DNA from: Deinococcus sp.
GTDB lineage: Bacteria; Deinococcota; Deinococci; Deinococcales; Deinococcaceae
DNA: 14,836 nt
Assembly: GCF_030523985.1 (NCBI RefSeq)
Contig: NZ_JAUNHK010000067.1
Span: forward strand, 1 to 14,836
Direction of reading: 5' to 3'
In this document: positions 13,362-14,836 of the stretch, piece by piece
Position numbering within the stretch: position 1 is the first letter of the stretch
How the letters are laid out: every line of letters starts with the position of its first letter
Notes under the pieces: generated by a model
What the model was told of the DNA's origin: nothing
What the model saw: only the letters and a program-made list of their open reading frames with translations
Databases searched by the model: none
Position numbers and translations under genes: made by a program

Positions 13362-13940
13362 TCACTCCAATCTGATTCGCACGACCTGCACGCCGTCTTC
13401 TACTTTGACTTCCAGAATCTGCGGCTCTTTCTTCTTGGGAAGGACGCTGATGCTGCCATCGCGCTCTAGCACGGCACTTTCAAGCTGAGAAACATCCGAC
13501 CTGACACCACTTGTACGCATCGCTTCTTCAAGGTCGCCGTCACTCAGATGAGAAGCGCGCATGGCCCGGCCATCTACCTGACCGTCCTTGACCAGTCGGC
13601 TGGTCGTGCCTTTCACCAGGGAACTCCACCACTCAGAGCGAAGGGCGAGCGCGGCAGTCAGGCGGTGCAGCAGGACCAGAGACAAACCGCCGATCAGTGC
13701 CGTAGACAGGCTGACACTCCCGGTCACGGCCCTGGACATGACAGAACCGAGCATGAAGCCCACAATCAAATCGAAGGCCGTGTTCTGAGCGATGAACCGC
13801 TTGTTGCCGATGCGGACATACAGCAGGGTGACGGCGAAGGTGATGGCCGTTCTCAGTACAATTTGCCACCACTGCACTTCTCCCGCGTTCAGGTGGTAGC
13901 CGAGAAACCCGTCAAGCGTTTGGGCAAAAGCGTTATCCAT
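13362..13940 (-). CDS. YetF/DUF421 family membrane protein
   Basis: The 192-residue protein has two parts. The first has three hydrophobic helices (about residues 25-45, 52-72 and 77-97), with RIGNKRFIAQNTAFDLIVGFMLGS as the family signature. The second is a soluble domain, VKGTTSRLVKDGQVD through LSDGDLEEAMRTSGVRSDVSQLESAVLERDGSISV, that matches the YetF C-terminal domain; SQLESAVLERDGSISV is its best-conserved block. The biochemical role of this family is not established. The length fits the shorter members. The ATG overlaps the stop of the upstream transporter gene by eight bases, and its own stop is next to the FGE start, so it is firmly in the operon. A link with sulfate-ester metabolism is not known for the family, and its place here is unexplained. 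Confidence 0.88.
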   Translation of the reverse strand: MDNAFAQTLDGFLGYHLNAGEVQWWQIVLRTAITFAVTLLYVRIGNKRFIAQNTAFDLIVGFMLGSVMSRAVTGSVSLSTALIGGLSLVLLHRLTAALALRSEWWSSLVKGTTSRLVKDGQVDGRAMRASHLSDGDLEEAMRTSGVRSDVSQLESAVLERDGSISVLPKKKEPQILEVKVEDGVQVVRIRLE

Positions 13941-14739
13941 CTGCGGGTGCCGTGCCTTCGTCTTTACTGAGTTTCTTGGCCGCAGCCATCAGCCCGACGA
14001 TACCGAGCATGCTGATCAGGGTGATGATAATCATGACTTCCGGGGTATCCGCAAAGTTCTGGGTGGCGATAATCATGGCGGCAGCGGTGCCCCGTTGCGC
14101 GGTCGCCAGTGCGCCCACATCTTGCAAGTCATCGCGCCCGTTTTTACCGCCTAGCAAGTAGCCCAGCCCGAACGAAATCACCAGAAACAAGATGCCCACC
14201 AGAAAGGCCCCTTCACCCAGAATGCCCCCTATGCGCGGCAGATAGCCCGCGATGGTCGCAAAAATGACGATGTAGAGGGTGTAATTGCCAATCTTGGCTA
14301 TCCACGGCTGCACCGTCTTGGCAACCGCTGGCAGGAAGTTTGCCGCCAGCATCCCAAACGCCACAGGCAGCAGCAGTTGTGAAGCCAACTCCTTAGCGAT
14401 CAGGCCGCCGTCTATCTGCACCTCGGGCATCAGCAGACCCATGCTAAGCGGCAGGGTCAGCGCCGTTGCCGCCACCAACAGCATCATCAGGCTCGCGCCG
14501 AGGGAAACGTCGTGGTCGCTGAGTTGGGTCAGGCGAATCAGGAAAGGTGCGCCCGCCGTGAGGCTGTAAATCAGCAGGCCAGTTTCTAGCGGGCCGCTGA
14601 ACGGAGCCAGCTTCAGCATCAGAAACATGGCGAGCGGAGCCAACACGAAATTAGCCAGCAGCATCCGCAGAACAAAGGGCCACTCCTTGAAGATGTCCAG
14701 AATGTCGGCCAGCTTCTGGGTCAGCCCGACATTGAACAT
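13933..14739 (-). CDS. Bile acid:sodium symporter (BASS/SBF) family transporter, N-terminus uncertain
   Basis: From the ATG at 14739 the protein has 268 residues and about eight hydrophobic helices, e.g. FVLRMLLANFVLAPLAMFLML, LGASLMMLLVAATALTL, LLLPVAFGMLAANFLP and GILFLVISFGLGYLL. The order of segments follows the BASS/SBF (COG0385) secondary transporters, which import organic anions with Na+. The crossover block ALATAQRGTAAAMIIATQNF matches the family's EVGMQNSG region, but the acidic Na+ ligand is not seen there. The reading frame stays open upstream to a TAA at 14793, and the extra residues (VSQFALPVFVFST) look like the start of helix 2 of the family. Helix 1 is absent, and no ATG, GTG or TTG precedes this stretch. 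The gene may start at a CTG (14763) or be truncated. It heads the operon; import of a sulfated compound is a reasonable inference. Confidence 0.8.
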   Translation of the reverse strand: MFNVGLTQKLADILDIFKEWPFVLRMLLANFVLAPLAMFLMLKLAPFSGPLETGLLIYSLTAGAPFLIRLTQLSDHDVSLGASLMMLLVAATALTLPLSMGLLMPEVQIDGGLIAKELASQLLLPVAFGMLAANFLPAVAKTVQPWIAKIGNYTLYIVIFATIAGYLPRIGGILGEGAFLVGILFLVISFGLGYLLGGKNGRDDLQDVGALATAQRGTAAAMIIATQNFADTPEVMIIITLISMLGIVGLMAAAKKLSKDEGTAPADG

Positions 14740-14776
14740 GGTGCTGAAAACGAAGACAGGCAGGGCAAACTGGCTG

Positions 14777-14804
14777 ACCTTAAACGGCGATTAGGGGTTG
14801 ACAA
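14777..14804 (-). promoter_or_regulatory. Promoter of the transporter-YetF-FGE-sulfatase operon
   Basis: On the minus strand TTGTCA (14804-14799) is followed by a 16-base spacer and TAAGGT (14782-14777), a fair -35/-10 pair. Predicted transcription starts near 14770, about 30 bases ahead of the first ATG and within the coding-like stretch upstream of it. Confidence 0.45.
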
Positions 14805-14836
14805 ATCGGGGTGGGGTGTGGAAAGGGGATGAGGTG

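Noticed and set aside
10831..13488. 885-codon open frame on the plus strand
   Set aside because: It is antisense to the sulfatase and FGE genes, whose motifs are unmistakable. The product is a His/Val/Ala-rich mix without domains, as expected opposite GC3-biased genes.
14798..14803. Perfect plus-strand TTGACA
   Set aside because: No -10 hexamer appears 16-18 bases downstream; the same bases are better explained as the reverse of TTGTCA in the operon promoter.

Overview
The window looks like chromosomal DNA of a Deinococcus, most likely D. radiodurans or a close relative. It is GC-rich with strong GC3 bias, which produces long antisense shadow ORFs. Several start codons sit directly behind a -10-like hexamer, as expected for the leaderless genes common in this genus. 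The gene content (a cystathionine-lyase-like/HRDC fusion, a DinB/YfiT-fold protein, an endonuclease III of the type called EndoIII-2) matches what I remember of that species. The organism call is inference; no search was run.

Region 1 (1-1645, + strand): the tail of a small protein, a small exported paralogue of it, a CsoR-type metal-sensing repressor (overlapping start and stop), and a cis-prenyltransferase annotated uppS. A 135-bp MITE-like repeat with a strong hairpin follows uppS, then a two-way terminator. Region 2 (1863-5247): a secreted Met-rich protein of unknown function (- strand) is divergent from a gene fusing a degenerate PLP-lyase fold through a charged linker to an HRDC domain. 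A GNAT acetyltransferase overlaps the end of that gene and seems to start at CTG. Region 3 (5288-6629, - strand): a second GNAT protein, then argB. A short relative of the MITE lies between them, right against the argB promoter.

Region 4 (6853-10719, + strand): dihydrouridine synthase (DusB type), a DinB-fold metalloprotein overlapping it by ATGA, a 29-residue ORF coupled by GTGA to endonuclease III, and a five-helix MscS-type channel. Region 5 (10747-14804, - strand): a four-gene operon in the order BASS/SBF-type transporter, YetF/DUF421 membrane protein, formylglycine-generating enzyme (FGE), sulfatase. The sulfatase has a Cys-type formylglycine site and FGE has the aerobic copper-binding cysteine pair, so the operon encodes both the enzyme and its activator. 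The transporter suggests uptake of a sulfate ester that is hydrolysed in the cytoplasm.

Most of the window is housekeeping. The parts most worth a second look are the sulfatase/FGE/transporter/YetF operon, the catalytically dead lyase-HRDC fusion, the Rv1086-like subclass of the uppS product, the Cys-His-His CsoR, the small ORF in front of endonuclease III, and the repeat copies that abut gene boundaries. No rRNA, tRNA, CRISPR array or intact insertion sequence was seen, and no gene-free stretch exceeds 300 bases. The longest are 1646-1862 (repeat plus terminator) and 6630-6852 (ribosome-binding site and promoter only; nothing else recognised).
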